DNA of 54,464 nucleotides, from positions 107,654-162,117 of the forward strand of contig DDRH01000007.1 in the NCBI GenBank assembly GCA_002343075.1, given 5' to 3'. Positions 35,857 to 44,691 of this stretch are shown piece after piece. The translations under genes were made by a program, and so were the position numbers. This stretch comes from Phycisphaerales bacterium UBA2421. GTDB lineage: Bacteria; Planctomycetota; Phycisphaerae; Tepidisphaerales; Tepidisphaeraceae. A model generated the notes under the pieces. The model was not told the DNA's origin, did not search any database, and was given only the letters and a program-made list of their open reading frames with translations. Every line of letters starts with the position of its first letter. The stretch's first letter is position 1.

Positions 35857-38661
35857 TTATTTCCCCTCCTGCCAGTTCATTCCATGCCCAATATCCACCC
35901 GAACTGGCACGCGCAGCGGGATGGCGTTGATCATCTCTGATTTGATCAGTTCCGAATCGGATTCGACTGACTCAATCGGCGTTTCGAACACCAGTTCGTC
36001 ATGAACCTGCAGGAGCATTTTGCTCGGGCGATTTTCGCTCTTCAGTTTGCGATGGATGTTGCGCATCGCCACCTTGATCAGGTCGGCTGCCGAGCCTTGA
36101 ACGACGCTGTTGATGGCTGCCCGCTCGGCGGCGTTGCGCAGGGCGATCACGCCGGAGTGAATATCGGCCAGCGGGCGCCGGCGGCCGAGGATGGTTTCGA
36201 CGTAGCCGTCGCCGCGAGCCTTTTCCACGCATTCGCGCATGAACTTTTCGATTCCCGGAAATCGCTGGTTGTAAGCCCGAATCAGCTCCGCGGCGGCGGG
36301 AACCGTCAGCCCGTCAATCCGCCGCGCCAGCCCGGCGGCGGTGATGCCGTAAATAATGCCGAAATTCACCACCTTCGCCTGCGACCGCTGCTCCTTGGTC
36401 ACCGCCGACTTATCCACCCCAAACACCTCCGCCGCCACGGCGGCGTGGACGTCTTCATCGTTCTCGAATGCATTCACCAGCGCCGGTTCGAGCGTGAAGT
36501 GGGCCAGCACACGCAGCTCAATCTGCGAATAATCGGCGACGATCAATTCATGCCCCGGCTCCCCTGCCACAAATGCCAGCCGGATCGCCCGACCCTCCTC
36601 CGTTCGAATCGGAATGTTCTGCAAGTTCGGATCGCTCATGCTCAGCCTGCCCGTGGCTGCGCCAGTCATATGAAAACTGCCGTGAACTCGACCCGTCCGG
36701 CGGTTGATATTTTCAGGCAACTCATCGAGGTAGGTATTGCGCAGCTTAACCAACTGTCGATACTCAAGAATCAACTTCGGCACCACATGAATGCCGGCGA
36801 GATTTTCCAGCACCTGCACATCGGTGCTGAAGCCCGTCTTGGTCTTCTTGCCGCGTGGAAGGTCGAGCTTCTCGAAAAGCACCACCGCCAGTTGCTTAGG
36901 CGAATCAATGTTAAAATCAGTCCCCGCGGCGCGGTGAATCTGGCCCTCAAGCTCTGCAATGCGGGCTCCCAGCTTTTTCGACTGTTCCTGCAGCATGGCC
37001 GGGTCGATCGCCACGCCGTTGAACTCCATCTCCGCCAGCACCTCGATCAGCGGCGTTTCCAGTTCGTCGGCCAACTTGCGAAGCGTGGGAACCGCATCCA
37101 GGCGCGGGCTGAGCAACTCGTACAGCCGCCAGGCAATGTCGGCATCTTCCGACGCGTACCGCGCCACCTGCTGCAGATCGACTTTCTCCATCGAGATCGA
37201 TTTAGCGCCCTTGCCGATGATGTCGCTGGTGGGAATCTTCTGAAACTGCAGCAGGTCGCGCGCCAGGTTATCGATGCCGTAACTGCTCCGGCCGGCATCA
37301 AGCAGGAACGCGGCCATCATCGTGTCGAGCCGGATGCCGCGCAGGTTCACGCCCGCGCAGCGCATCGCCAGCAGATCGTACTTGATGTTGTGGCCGACTT
37401 TTCCGATCGATTCGTCTTCCAGAATCGGCTTCAGCGCCGGCAGCACCACCTCCGGCGGGAGAAATGTCGCGCCCGCAGGGCCGCGAATGGGGATGTAATA
37501 GCCGCTGCCGGGCTTCCAACTGAAGCTCAGCCCGATCACGTCCGATCGCATCGCGCCCAGGTCATTCGTCTCCGTATCGAACGCAAAGCACGGCTGCTTT
37601 TTCAGTTGCGCCACGAAGCAAAAGAAATCATCCTTCTCGGTGATGAGCCGGTAATCGCAATCGTGGCTGGTTTGCAACGCGTTGGCTGGCGTTGGCGTGC
37701 CGCCTTCGACCGCATCAAACAACCCGCCAAACCCGCCGGCGGTCGCCGGTGTGCCGGCAGGCGGCGCTTTTGCCGCGTCGTCCGGCCCCCCCTCCCCGCC
37801 GTTCTGCCCGATCAGTTTCTTCTCCAGCGACCAGAACCCCAGCTCGCGCAGCAACGGCCGCAGCCGCGGCGCGTCGTATCCCGTGAACTTGCACTGCTCG
37901 ATGCTCCACTCGAACGGCACATCGCGCTTCAGCGTCACCAGTTGCCGCGAAATCGGCAGCTTATCGGCGTGCGCGGTGAAGTTCTCGCGCATCTTCGGCG
38001 TCATCTCGTCGATGTGCTGCAGAATCGCCTCAACGCTGCCGTACTTGTTCAGCAGCTTGACTGCCGTCATCTCGCCCACGCCGGGGATGCCCGGCACGTT
38101 GTCGATCTTGTCGCCCATGAGCGTCTGCACATCGACGGCCTGTTCAGGCCCGTAGCCGAGCTTCTCGCGCATCCGCGCAACATCCATCAGCTCGTTCGAC
38201 TGCACGTCGTACATGCGAATGCAATCGTTGAGCAACTGCCGCAGGTCCTTGTCTTTGCTGACTAAGTAAACATCAAACCCCTGCGTGCAGAGGGTCGACG
38301 CCATGGTGGCGATCAGGTCGTCGGCCTCAAACCCCGGCTTTTCAAAAATCGGCACGCCGGCGGCGCGCACCACTTCCATGATTCGCTTCTCCTGCGGAAA
38401 AAAATCATCCGGCGGCGGCTCGCGGTTGCTTTTGTAAGCCGGGTAAATCGCCTTGCGAAAGACGGTTTCATCGCCGTGATCGATCACCACCGCCAGATAA
38501 TCCGGCCGCCGCTGCTCGGCCAGGTTGAGCATCATCTGCGTGAAGACAAATGTCGCCTTCGTCGGCTCACCGGTGGGCGAGGTGAGATCGCGAAACGGCG
38601 CGAAGTAGCTGCGAAAAATGTGGGCATGCCCGTCAATGATGTAGAAGCTTTTGTTTGCCAT
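35857..38661 (-). CDS. polA: DNA polymerase I
   Basis: 934 residues from ATG 38661 (MANKSFYIIDGHAHIFRSYF); a start at 38691 is less likely. Order: 5'-3' exonuclease (1-300; GDKIDNVPGIPGVGEMTAVKLLNKYG), 3'-5' proofreading exonuclease, then family A polymerase. Proofreading motifs are intact: FDTETNDLG, GHNIKYDLLAM and YASEDADIAWRLYE. Polymerase motifs are ADYSQIELRVLAHF (A), KVVNFGIIYG (B) and LQVHDELVFE (C). A Pro/Ala/Gly-rich linker (about 300-335) separates the first two parts. TACAAT 13 nt before the start may be the -10 box. Confidence 0.97.
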   Translation of the reverse strand: MANKSFYIIDGHAHIFRSYFAPFRDLTSPTGEPTKATFVFTQMMLNLAEQRRPDYLAVVIDHGDETVFRKAIYPAYKSNREPPPDDFFPQEKRIMEVVRAAGVPIFEKPGFEADDLIATMASTLCTQGFDVYLVSKDKDLRQLLNDCIRMYDVQSNELMDVARMREKLGYGPEQAVDVQTLMGDKIDNVPGIPGVGEMTAVKLLNKYGSVEAILQHIDEMTPKMRENFTAHADKLPISRQLVTLKRDVPFEWSIEQCKFTGYDAPRLRPLLRELGFWSLEKKLIGQNGGEGGPDDAAKAPPAGTPATAGGFGGLFDAVEGGTPTPANALQTSHDCDYRLITEKDDFFCFVAQLKKQPCFAFDTETNDLGAMRSDVIGLSFSWKPGSGYYIPIRGPAGATFLPPEVVLPALKPILEDESIGKVGHNIKYDLLAMRCAGVNLRGIRLDTMMAAFLLDAGRSSYGIDNLARDLLQFQKIPTSDIIGKGAKSISMEKVDLQQVARYASEDADIAWRLYELLSPRLDAVPTLRKLADELETPLIEVLAEMEFNGVAIDPAMLQEQSKKLGARIAELEGQIHRAAGTDFNIDSPKQLAVVLFEKLDLPRGKKTKTGFSTDVQVLENLAGIHVVPKLILEYRQLVKLRNTYLDELPENINRRTGRVHGSFHMTGAATGRLSMSDPNLQNIPIRTEEGRAIRLAFVAGEPGHELIVADYSQIELRVLAHFTLEPALVNAFENDEDVHAAVAAEVFGVDKSAVTKEQRSQAKVVNFGIIYGITAAGLARRIDGLTVPAAAELIRAYNQRFPGIEKFMRECVEKARGDGYVETILGRRRPLADIHSGVIALRNAAERAAINSVVQGSAADLIKVAMRNIHRKLKSENRPSKMLLQVHDELVFETPIESVESDSELIKSEMINAIPLRVPVRVDIGHGMNWQEGK

Positions 38662-38799
38662 CGCAGCGCGGGATTGTATCCCCAATCGCACGATGCGCCG
38701 CGCGGGTTGTCACAACAAACGAAGTGCCTGCATACGTTGCTGGTGTCGTCCTTCGCTCGACAGGTACGACGCCGGGCTTCCGAGAAGTGCAGCCAGCCG

Positions 38800-38911
38800 G
38801 GCGAGATAACGGACTGACATTCACTGGCCGGGCGGGCGCCGGACAACGTTCAAATCAAGAGGATCGTTCCGCCGGGCCAGTCCGTTGCAGCAGTGCGTGG
38901 TTATCCCGCCG
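38800..38911 (-). mobile_element. attC-like site B
   Basis: An imperfect palindrome between the end of the 66-residue gene and the polA side. The outer boxes are GATAAC (38805-38810) and GTTATC (38900-38905). Inside, ACTGGCC.GGCGG-type arms at 38822-38834 and 38868-38881 pair with one mismatch. The stop codon of the cassette gene lies in the outer box. The flank GGCGAGATAACG is identical, over 12 bp, to the one in site A. Together with site A it bounds a gene cassette of about 300 bp. Confidence 0.65.
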
Positions 38912-39101
38912 CCTCCCGCAGTCGCTCGGAAATCCGGCGAAGTAGCGCACTCGCTTCCTCGCGTGATACTCCGAGACGCGTCTGGAACTCAAAGTCCTCG
39001 ATGTGAACGCCATTGCAGACCTCGTTCAGTGCGTTGTTGATCAGCAACAAATCCGCTCGTGTCAGGTTTACCGCAATATTTTCGTCGTCTTCGTTTGCCA
39101 T
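38901..39101 (-). CDS. Small hypothetical protein encoded by a candidate integron cassette
   Basis: 66 residues: MANEDDENIAVNLTRADLLLINNALNEVCNGVHIEDFEFQTRLGVSREEASALLRRISERLREAAG. It is acidic at the start, then helical; no family is recognised. The start is 7 bp from the outer box of attC-like site A and the stop (38901-38903) lies inside the outer box of site B. Almost the whole cassette is coding, as is usual for integron cassettes. Confidence 0.7.
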   Translation of the reverse strand: MANEDDENIAVNLTRADLLLINNALNEVCNGVHIEDFEFQTRLGVSREEASALLRRISERLREAAG

Positions 39102-39214
39102 GGCGAGATAACGTAATGCCGATCAGTGGCCGAGCCGGCACCGCGCCGACTCCCGAACCACAAGAAGCTTACCCGCCGGCTCGGTCCACTGCATCGGCGG
39201 GTTATGCCGACGGC
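39102..39214 (-). mobile_element. attC-like site A
   Basis: An imperfect palindrome. The left arm (plus strand) is ATAAC, a five-base spacer, GCCGAT, CAGTGG, CCGAGCCGGC. The right arm, read as complement, is ATAAC, CC, GCCGAT, one extra G, CAGTGG, one extra A, CCGAGCCGGC. So R-type boxes, an unpaired spacer, a stem with two unpaired bases on one side and a 39-nt loop are all present, the standard attC plan. The outer boxes are 39108-39112 and 39201-39205. The stop of the upstream gene falls inside the right box. Confidence 0.75.
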
Positions 39215-39669
39215 TTGAACCGCCGCAACGTAGTGAGCACCTCGCGGAAGTCGGCAGCGTCGAAAGCTTCGCGGTTCTGTTGCCAGGCAAGGTAACCATC
39301 GATGCCGCGATGGATGATGGCGTTCAGCGATGACTTCTTGTCACCGGTCGCGTCGATCAGGGCTTGCGCCTTGATGGCGCTCTCTTCCGCGGTGTAGCCG
39401 AAGTGTTTGTAGAGGATGGCCAACGCCATAGCGTGAGCTTGGGGTGCGCTGAAGCCGCGCTGCTGACTCAGCACGTTAACCCCGCCAAACGCGTATGCCG
39501 ATAGGACCTGCTTCTCCATCCCGTCCTGTGCAAATACGTCCTCGCCGATGTGCCGCCGAACGTCTCCGCAAAACGCGGTAAGGTTGTCAACGCTATCCTT
39601 GATCGCGTCTGGATCGACGGGCCGCGCCGGCTCCCGCTTACGGCCTAAGAGCGAATCGAGAAGCCCCAT
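39202..39669 (-). CDS. Hypothetical helical protein encoded by a candidate integron cassette
   Basis: 155 residues with AGGAGGAAAAG upstream of the ATG. The N-terminus MGLLDSLLGRKREPA is followed by a helical domain: VLSAYAFGGVNVLSQQRGFSAPQAHAMALAILYKHFGYTAEES, vaguely like the Imm48-type immunity proteins, but I would not rely on this. The gene is flanked by a 14-bp inverted repeat, GTTATGCCGACGGC (39201-39214) and its complement (39693-39706). This matches the way the two ends of one integron cassette share their R box. Confidence 0.75.
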   Translation of the reverse strand: MGLLDSLLGRKREPARPVDPDAIKDSVDNLTAFCGDVRRHIGEDVFAQDGMEKQVLSAYAFGGVNVLSQQRGFSAPQAHAMALAILYKHFGYTAEESAIKAQALIDATGDKKSSLNAIIHRGIDGYLAWQQNREAFDAADFREVLTTLRRFKPSA

Positions 39670-39692
39670 CGTGCTTTTCCTCCTAAGTGGCC

Positions 39693-39766
39693 GCCGTCGG
39701 CATAACGTTTAGCTTCAGCTGTCGGTCGAGCGGCAAGCCGCTTCGCCCGCAGCTGAGCCATTGAAC
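39693..39766 (-). mobile_element. attC-like site C (weaker)
   Basis: From GCCGTCGGCATAAC (39693-39706), inner arms around GCTTCAGCTG (39711-39720) and CAGCTGAGC (39750-39758), and GAGCGGC / GCCGCTTCG, can pair with single unpaired bases. The far box on the minus strand reads GTTCAAT, one base from the RYYYAAC consensus. It would be the left border of the cassette carrying the 155-residue gene. The outer boxes pair poorly, so it is less certain than site A. Confidence 0.5.
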
Positions 39767-40695
39767 ACAGTCACTGCAATTCTTGCACTCCCTGCGAGAC
39801 CGATCAGCTGCAGGCGAAGGTTCTATGATTGAGCGCGAATAACAAGTCGCGCTCGGTTACGCAAACATTGAACGAACGTCTGTTTGTCGCTCAATCATCG
39901 AACTAGTGAATAAACTGACCCGCGAAGCAAATTAGCGTTCGTCGGGCGCGGTGAGCTTCTCACACGTAAGTCAGGCCGTCAATGGCACTTGGGTTGACGG
40001 AGTGGCGGCGTGGGCCGGGATGATAAACGGGAACCTTGGGGCGGCGGAGGCACGATAGGCCGGGGAGCAGGACAGGCCAACGCCGCTCCGGCGGGGTTCA
40101 GGCATCGATTAGACACCCAGAAACGCGGCCCGAGCCGGGCTATTGGGATTACCGCCGTCGAACGGGCGCACATTATCATGCGGGCGGTGCCCACCCGCGG
40201 CCTGTAGCGATACGGCGAGCCCTACACATGCCGGCGGTGCGTGTGCTGAACACCCGCCGGATTCTCAGCGTCAGCGGAGCGATCGACATCGCTGGCAGCG
40301 GGCGGGCCGTGTTACGCTGGACCAGCCACGACGCGGCGGGGAACACGCGGGAATGAAACAATGGCCTTTTTTTCGCTGGTTTTGCCGGGTGTGGGCCATT
40401 TTTGCCGGCTCGTTCCCAGGGACGGGCGGTGGGGTCCTTTGCTCGCGGGGGCGGAGCCTGCGATTGTGCCGCTTGTCTGGGCGAACAGGTTGCCCGGTTG
40501 ACGGGTTGGTTGGTGGGGCGCATCGGCTGAGGCCGGCGATCGGTGGGCTGCGCTGGGCGATGCGTTGGTTGCGGGGTGCGTTTTCATGGCCTTGAGGCCC
40601 GTTGTTTCGATCCGATAACGCGTTGCAACGGTTGGGGGGTTTGATTCTTGAAGCCGGCGCTTCAGCTAAGACCCTAAAGTGCCGATCGGATCACC
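39707..40695. other. Roughly 1-kb stretch without a recognised gene
   Basis: No convincing coding region. Frames at 40010-40207 and 40036-40356 are open but show no similarity to anything I know, and they overlap each other. The notable structure is an inverted repeat at 39820-39903. Tail of attC-like site C lies at the left end. Confidence 0.5.
39820..39903. repeat. Long inverted repeat with a nested hairpin
   Basis: GTTCTATGATTGAGCG (39820-39835) pairs with 39888-39903 at 15 of 16 positions. Inside, GAGCGCGA (39831-39838) also pairs perfectly with TCGCGCTC (39847-39854). The two pairings share GAGCG, so they exclude each other. It could be a remnant of a further attC-like site or an RNA switch. 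No gene is directly attached. Confidence 0.5.
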
Positions 40696-41400
40696 ATGGC
40701 CGATTTTTTGCCACGACGTGAGGATCTGCTGCTGGCGTGGTCCGGCAATTTCAGCCGGCAGGTCAGCGCCGCCCCGGCGGAGTTTGGATTGACGCCCGAG
40801 CAGGCTGATGCGTATGCGCAGTTGCACGAAGCATTCGCAGCCGCGCTGGCGAAAACCGAACCGCAGATCCGATCGATGGTGACCGTTGCGGAAAAGAACG
40901 CCGAGATGGGCCGGCTCAAGACCGCCGCACGACAACTTGCCATGCTCGTTAAGGGCACGGCGCATGTGACGGCAGAGCAGCGTCTGCGTCTGGGTATTAA
41001 CCCGGGGCTCAGAGTCGCCGCGCGGCAACAGGTGCCGACGGCGGCGCCGGTGATCGCCGTGGAACGGGTGCGCGACACGTCGGCGATGCTGCGGCTTCAG
41101 GACAGCCAGTCGGCGGGGCTGGGCAAACCGGCGCGCGTGCATGGCGCGATGTTGTTCACATTCGTCGGTGACCATCCGCCGACGGGCATCGACGGGTGGA
41201 ACTTCCATAGCTCGACCACCGCCTGCAGCGTGCAGGTGGATTTCTCCGCGACGACCGTCCCCGGGCAGCTAGTCTGGTTCACCGCCTGCTGGCTGAACGC
41301 CCGCCTGCAGCCGGGCCCGTGGTCCTCCCCGCGCTCCGCCCGCCTGCCGGGCACCGGGGTGATGGTCTCCCGGTCACTGACCACACGCGTGGCGGCTTAG
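40696..41400 (+). CDS. Lineage-specific hypothetical protein, fibronectin-type-III-like C-terminus
   Basis: 234 residues. The N-terminal half is Ala-rich helix (FGLTPEQADAYAQLHEAFAAALAKTEPQIRSMVTVAEKNAEM). The C-terminal half is a beta domain ending PGQLVWFTACWLNARLQPGPWSSPRSARL, a fibronectin type III-like end. I recall this layout as a frequent, multi-copy planctomycete protein of unknown function. It starts with ATG 40696. Confidence 0.7.
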   Translation: MADFLPRREDLLLAWSGNFSRQVSAAPAEFGLTPEQADAYAQLHEAFAAALAKTEPQIRSMVTVAEKNAEMGRLKTAARQLAMLVKGTAHVTAEQRLRLGINPGLRVAARQQVPTAAPVIAVERVRDTSAMLRLQDSQSAGLGKPARVHGAMLFTFVGDHPPTGIDGWNFHSSTTACSVQVDFSATTVPGQLVWFTACWLNARLQPGPWSSPRSARLPGTGVMVSRSLTTRVAA

Positions 41401-41518
41401 CCGGACCTTTCAACCGGTGCCACCAATCACAACACACTGCCGACGACACCGACAGGCAACAAGTGTCTTTTGCACAAATTGACGGAACCCTGCCGCCGCC
41501 CTACGCTCCCGACGCTTC

Positions 41519-42496
41519 ATGTACGGCCCCTACTTTGCTCTCGGCACCGCGGTTTGCTGGATGATCAGCGCGATTGCGTTCGAAAACGCCTCGCGGCGGG
41601 TGGGCAGCGTTCCGGTCAACCTGATTCGGCTGCTGGTGGCGTTTGCGCTGCTTTCGGCGTTGGGGTGGTGGCGGTTTGGCAACGTGCTGCCGGCCGGGGC
41701 GTCGGCGGAACAATGGAAACTGCTGCTGCTGTCGGGGTTGCTGGGTTTTTTTGTGGGCGATCTGGCGCTGTTTCGCGCGTTCGTGGTGCTGGGGGCGCGG
41801 CTGACGACGCTGCTGATGTGCCTCGCCCCGCCGATCGCTGCCGTCACCGAATGGCTTTGGCTAGGCAACCCGATCACGCTCTTGCAGGGCATGGGCATGC
41901 TGGTGACGCTGGCCGGGGTGTCGTGGGTGGTTTTTGAGAAGCCGGCCCCTGAGGACGCCGCTCCCGGGCCTGCGCCGGAGTATGAATCGGAAGCGCGGCT
42001 CGGCGGGCCGGGCACAACCGTGCTGGAATATCGCGCCGGACAGGCCGTGCGGCACATCACGCCGTGGGCGATCTTCCTGGGTGTGGTGGCGGCAGCGGGA
42101 CAGGGCGTGGGGCTGGTGTGTACAAAGGTGGCGATGAGCACCCCGCCGGCGCTCGATGCGTTCACAGCGACGCAGATTCGGATCATCGCCGGTGTGGCGA
42201 CATTCATCGGGCTGGTGGTGTTCACTGGCCGGGTGGGCGACTGCGGCGCGGCCCTTCGCGATCGGACGGCGGTGTTGCTGCTGACGATCGGCGCGATCGC
42301 CGGGCCGTTTCTGGGGGTTTCTTTGCTGAACAAGGCCGTCGAGCTGATTCCATCGGGGGTGGCGCAGACGATTACTTCGCTGGTGCCGGTGCTGATCATT
42401 CCGATCTCGGTCTTTGTTTTGAAAGAACAGGTGCGATGGCGCGCGGTGGCGGGCGCGCTGGTTGCGGTGGCGGGCGTGGCGATGCTGGTCTTGTAA
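41519..42496 (+). CDS. EamA/DMT-family transporter
   Basis: 325 residues with ten hydrophobic segments arranged as two EamA halves. The first (ALGTAVCWMISAIAFENASRR... LTTLLMCLAPPIAAVTEWLWLGNPITLLQGMGMLVTLAGVSWVVFEK) and the second (TSLVPVLIIPISVFVLKEQVRWRAVAGALVAVAGVAMLVL) share the family ending. A roughly 50-residue hydrophilic linker lies between them. It would export a small metabolite; the substrate is unknown. Confidence 0.88.
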   Translation: MYGPYFALGTAVCWMISAIAFENASRRVGSVPVNLIRLLVAFALLSALGWWRFGNVLPAGASAEQWKLLLLSGLLGFFVGDLALFRAFVVLGARLTTLLMCLAPPIAAVTEWLWLGNPITLLQGMGMLVTLAGVSWVVFEKPAPEDAAPGPAPEYESEARLGGPGTTVLEYRAGQAVRHITPWAIFLGVVAAAGQGVGLVCTKVAMSTPPALDAFTATQIRIIAGVATFIGLVVFTGRVGDCGAALRDRTAVLLLTIGAIAGPFLGVSLLNKAVELIPSGVAQTITSLVPVLIIPISVFVLKEQVRWRAVAGALVAVAGVAMLVL

Positions 42497-42670
42497 ACCT
42501 TGGCCGGAGCGACATTTAGCGGCCGGGGGTGGGCTGTTGTGGGATGGGCGCAACTTCGCGTTTTCTTGACCGCCACTCATGCGCCCCGGTAGATTCGACA
42601 TTCCGGCGGTGTTGCACCTGTATTGCACGCTGCCATTGACACCTAACGATTCGGCACCCGGAGGTTTGTA

Positions 42671-44131
42671 ATGGTACCGGCCAACCAAGGTTCACGCGGC
42701 GCACTGGTCACGTGGACGGTGGTAACGACCATCCTGTTCGTTACCGCAACTATCTTTGCCATCTACTTTTACGTCGCGGCTGACAACACCGCCCGCGAGG
42801 CCCGCACGACTGCGGAGAAGTTTAAGAAAGTCGTCTCCGAAGCGGCCCTCACCAGCAACGAAGTCGCAGCGCTGGAGCAAACCAGAAACGACGAGACCAT
42901 GCAGGCGGCGGGTTTTAACTCGTCAATGAGCCTGCTTGATGTCGCGCTCAAGCAGCGCGACGACCTCGCCACCCGGCTGAGCGGTTCGATCGACTTCGGC
43001 AAGGCGATTCAGTCCAGCGACCGCGTGCTGAAAGACGCCGCCGCCAAGGCCACCGCCGCCGAATTGGTCAACCTTCCGTCTGGCAACGCCAACGCCGCCG
43101 TCGGCGCACTGGCCGATGCGCTGGTGAGCAAGTCGAGTGAAATCGCCAACTTGCGCACCGAGCTTGCCTCCGCTCAAGGCGCGGCGAAGGAAGCGGCCAA
43201 CCAGATGACTATCGCGCGTGAAGCGATGGATAAGCAACTCGCCGAAGTGCGCGCCAGCGCCGCAGAGGCGATGGATGCTGCCAGCACCGACCGGTCTTCC
43301 AAGAATGAGCAGGTCAGCCAGATTCAGACTGATTTTCAGGCTCAACTCGAAAGCGCCCAGCAGGCGACGCAATCGGCCCAGGTGCAGATCGCCGACCTGC
43401 AGCGGGATAACGAGCAGCTAAAGACGCAGATCCAGCAACTCACCGGACGATTGGTCGATCTTCGCACCAATGTGTCTGACCCGATCGTCCGCCAGGCCGA
43501 TGGCACCATCATCCGGCTGGCCAGTGCCGACACGGTGTATATCAACCTCGGCCAGGGCGATCAGATTTCCGCGGGGATGACGTTTCAAGTGTTTGACAAG
43601 GTGGAAGGCGTACCAGCGGCGGGCGACTCGGCCGATGAAACCAACCTGCCCCGCGGCAAGGCATCGATCGAGGTAGTGCGTGTCGGTCCGACGAGCAGCC
43701 AGGCGCGAATCATCCGGCTGCAGCCGGGGCAGACGCTGACCGAGGGCGATCTGCTCGTCAATCTCGTCTACGATCGAAACACGCGCTACAACTTCCTGGT
43801 GTTCGGCAACTTCGACCTCGACCGCAACAACGTCCCCACCGCGGGCGATGCCGAGGTCATCAAGCGGCTGGTCACCCAATGGGGTGCGACGCTCACAGAC
43901 AAAGTGAATGTTGACACCGATTTCGTCGTCCTTGGCAGCGAACCGCAGATTCCGGTTTTCACCCGGGAAGAGCTGTCCGATCCGCTCAATCAGGCGATCT
44001 ACGACCGCTCGCGAGCCGACGCCGAGGCCTACGACGAAGTGCGGCGGCTGGCGCAGGAATACAACGTTCCGATTCTGAATCAGAACCGGTTCTTGTACTT
44101 CGTTGGGTTCTATGAATTGTCAAAGCGGTAG
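42671..44131 (+). CDS. Membrane-anchored coiled-coil protein, uncharacterised
   Basis: 486 residues, ATG 42671 with CGGAGG upstream. One transmembrane helix (WTVVTTILFVTATIFAIYFYVAA) is followed by about 240 residues of coiled coil, Ala/Gln/Glu-rich (AEKFKKVVSEAALTSNEVAALEQ, DLQRDNEQLKTQIQQLTGRLVDLR). A beta-rich C-terminal domain then contains IRLASADTVYINLGQGDQISAGMTFQVFDK and YNFLVFGNFDLDRN. It is probably exposed to the periplasm. No family is recognised. Confidence 0.75.
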   Translation: MVPANQGSRGALVTWTVVTTILFVTATIFAIYFYVAADNTAREARTTAEKFKKVVSEAALTSNEVAALEQTRNDETMQAAGFNSSMSLLDVALKQRDDLATRLSGSIDFGKAIQSSDRVLKDAAAKATAAELVNLPSGNANAAVGALADALVSKSSEIANLRTELASAQGAAKEAANQMTIAREAMDKQLAEVRASAAEAMDAASTDRSSKNEQVSQIQTDFQAQLESAQQATQSAQVQIADLQRDNEQLKTQIQQLTGRLVDLRTNVSDPIVRQADGTIIRLASADTVYINLGQGDQISAGMTFQVFDKVEGVPAAGDSADETNLPRGKASIEVVRVGPTSSQARIIRLQPGQTLTEGDLLVNLVYDRNTRYNFLVFGNFDLDRNNVPTAGDAEVIKRLVTQWGATLTDKVNVDTDFVVLGSEPQIPVFTREELSDPLNQAIYDRSRADAEAYDEVRRLAQEYNVPILNQNRFLYFVGFYELSKR

Positions 44132-44191
44132 GCTGCACGCGACGCGCGGGTCGAAACCGGATCGAGAGCAAGCCGTAGGCGGACGGGCGAG

Positions 44192-44689
44192 CTATCGGCG
44201 CGCAATCCGCTTGGCAAGCCCCCCTAATATTCCGCGATCGATCTTCCGTTGATTTTCCCGGATGGCTTTCCCAAGCACGCTCGGGCAAAGCAACAGGGTG
44301 AGTGGGCTGCTCACCTGCTGCTGTTCAGACAAAATGCGAAGCTGCTTCACTTCCGCGGGGCGGAGATTGGCGGTCTTGCACATTTCGCGGATGAGCTTGC
44401 CGGGTGAGTTGATCGCTGCGGGGCTTCCTGGTCTGCCAGCACTGGCGCGCCACCGATTGACAACGACTGTGAGAAGAGTGATCGCCAGAATCACCAGCCC
44501 AAACGCGACGAGCTTGTTGGGGTCGATCGGCTCATCAAAGTTCTGCTGTAGCGCCCGTTTGAACTCTTCCTCAGTCACTTGAGCCTGTACGAACGCCGCC
44601 GAGCCATGCACAAGGCCCGCTGCTGCGAGGCGGGTGAGCCAGGCTGGCCACCGTGCGAATCTGTGGTGCGTTTTGCGGCCCGAATTCAT
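44192..44689 (-). CDS. Small membrane protein downstream of the HEAT-repeat gene
   Basis: 165 residues from ATG 44689, 2 nt after the HEAT gene stop, so the two are surely co-transcribed. A probable signal segment (LTRLAAAGLVHGSAAFVQAQ) precedes one transmembrane helix (KLVAFGLVILAITLLTVVVN). The C-terminal cytoplasmic part is helical: LIREMCKTANLRPAEVKQLRILSEQQQ. Function unknown. Confidence 0.75.
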   Translation of the reverse strand: MNSGRKTHHRFARWPAWLTRLAAAGLVHGSAAFVQAQVTEEEFKRALQQNFDEPIDPNKLVAFGLVILAITLLTVVVNRWRASAGRPGSPAAINSPGKLIREMCKTANLRPAEVKQLRILSEQQQVSSPLTLLLCPSVLGKAIRENQRKIDRGILGGLAKRIARR

Positions 44690-44691
44690 TG

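Noticed and set aside
36001..38265. A 754-codon open frame on the plus strand opposite polA
   Set aside because: It is the antisense of a fully conserved DNA polymerase I. Long shadow frames are expected in GC-rich DNA, and its product is His/Arg/Gln-rich with no domain.
40010..40356. Overlapping small open frames in the gap before 40696
   Set aside because: They overlap in two frames, show no similarity and lack a clear ribosome site.
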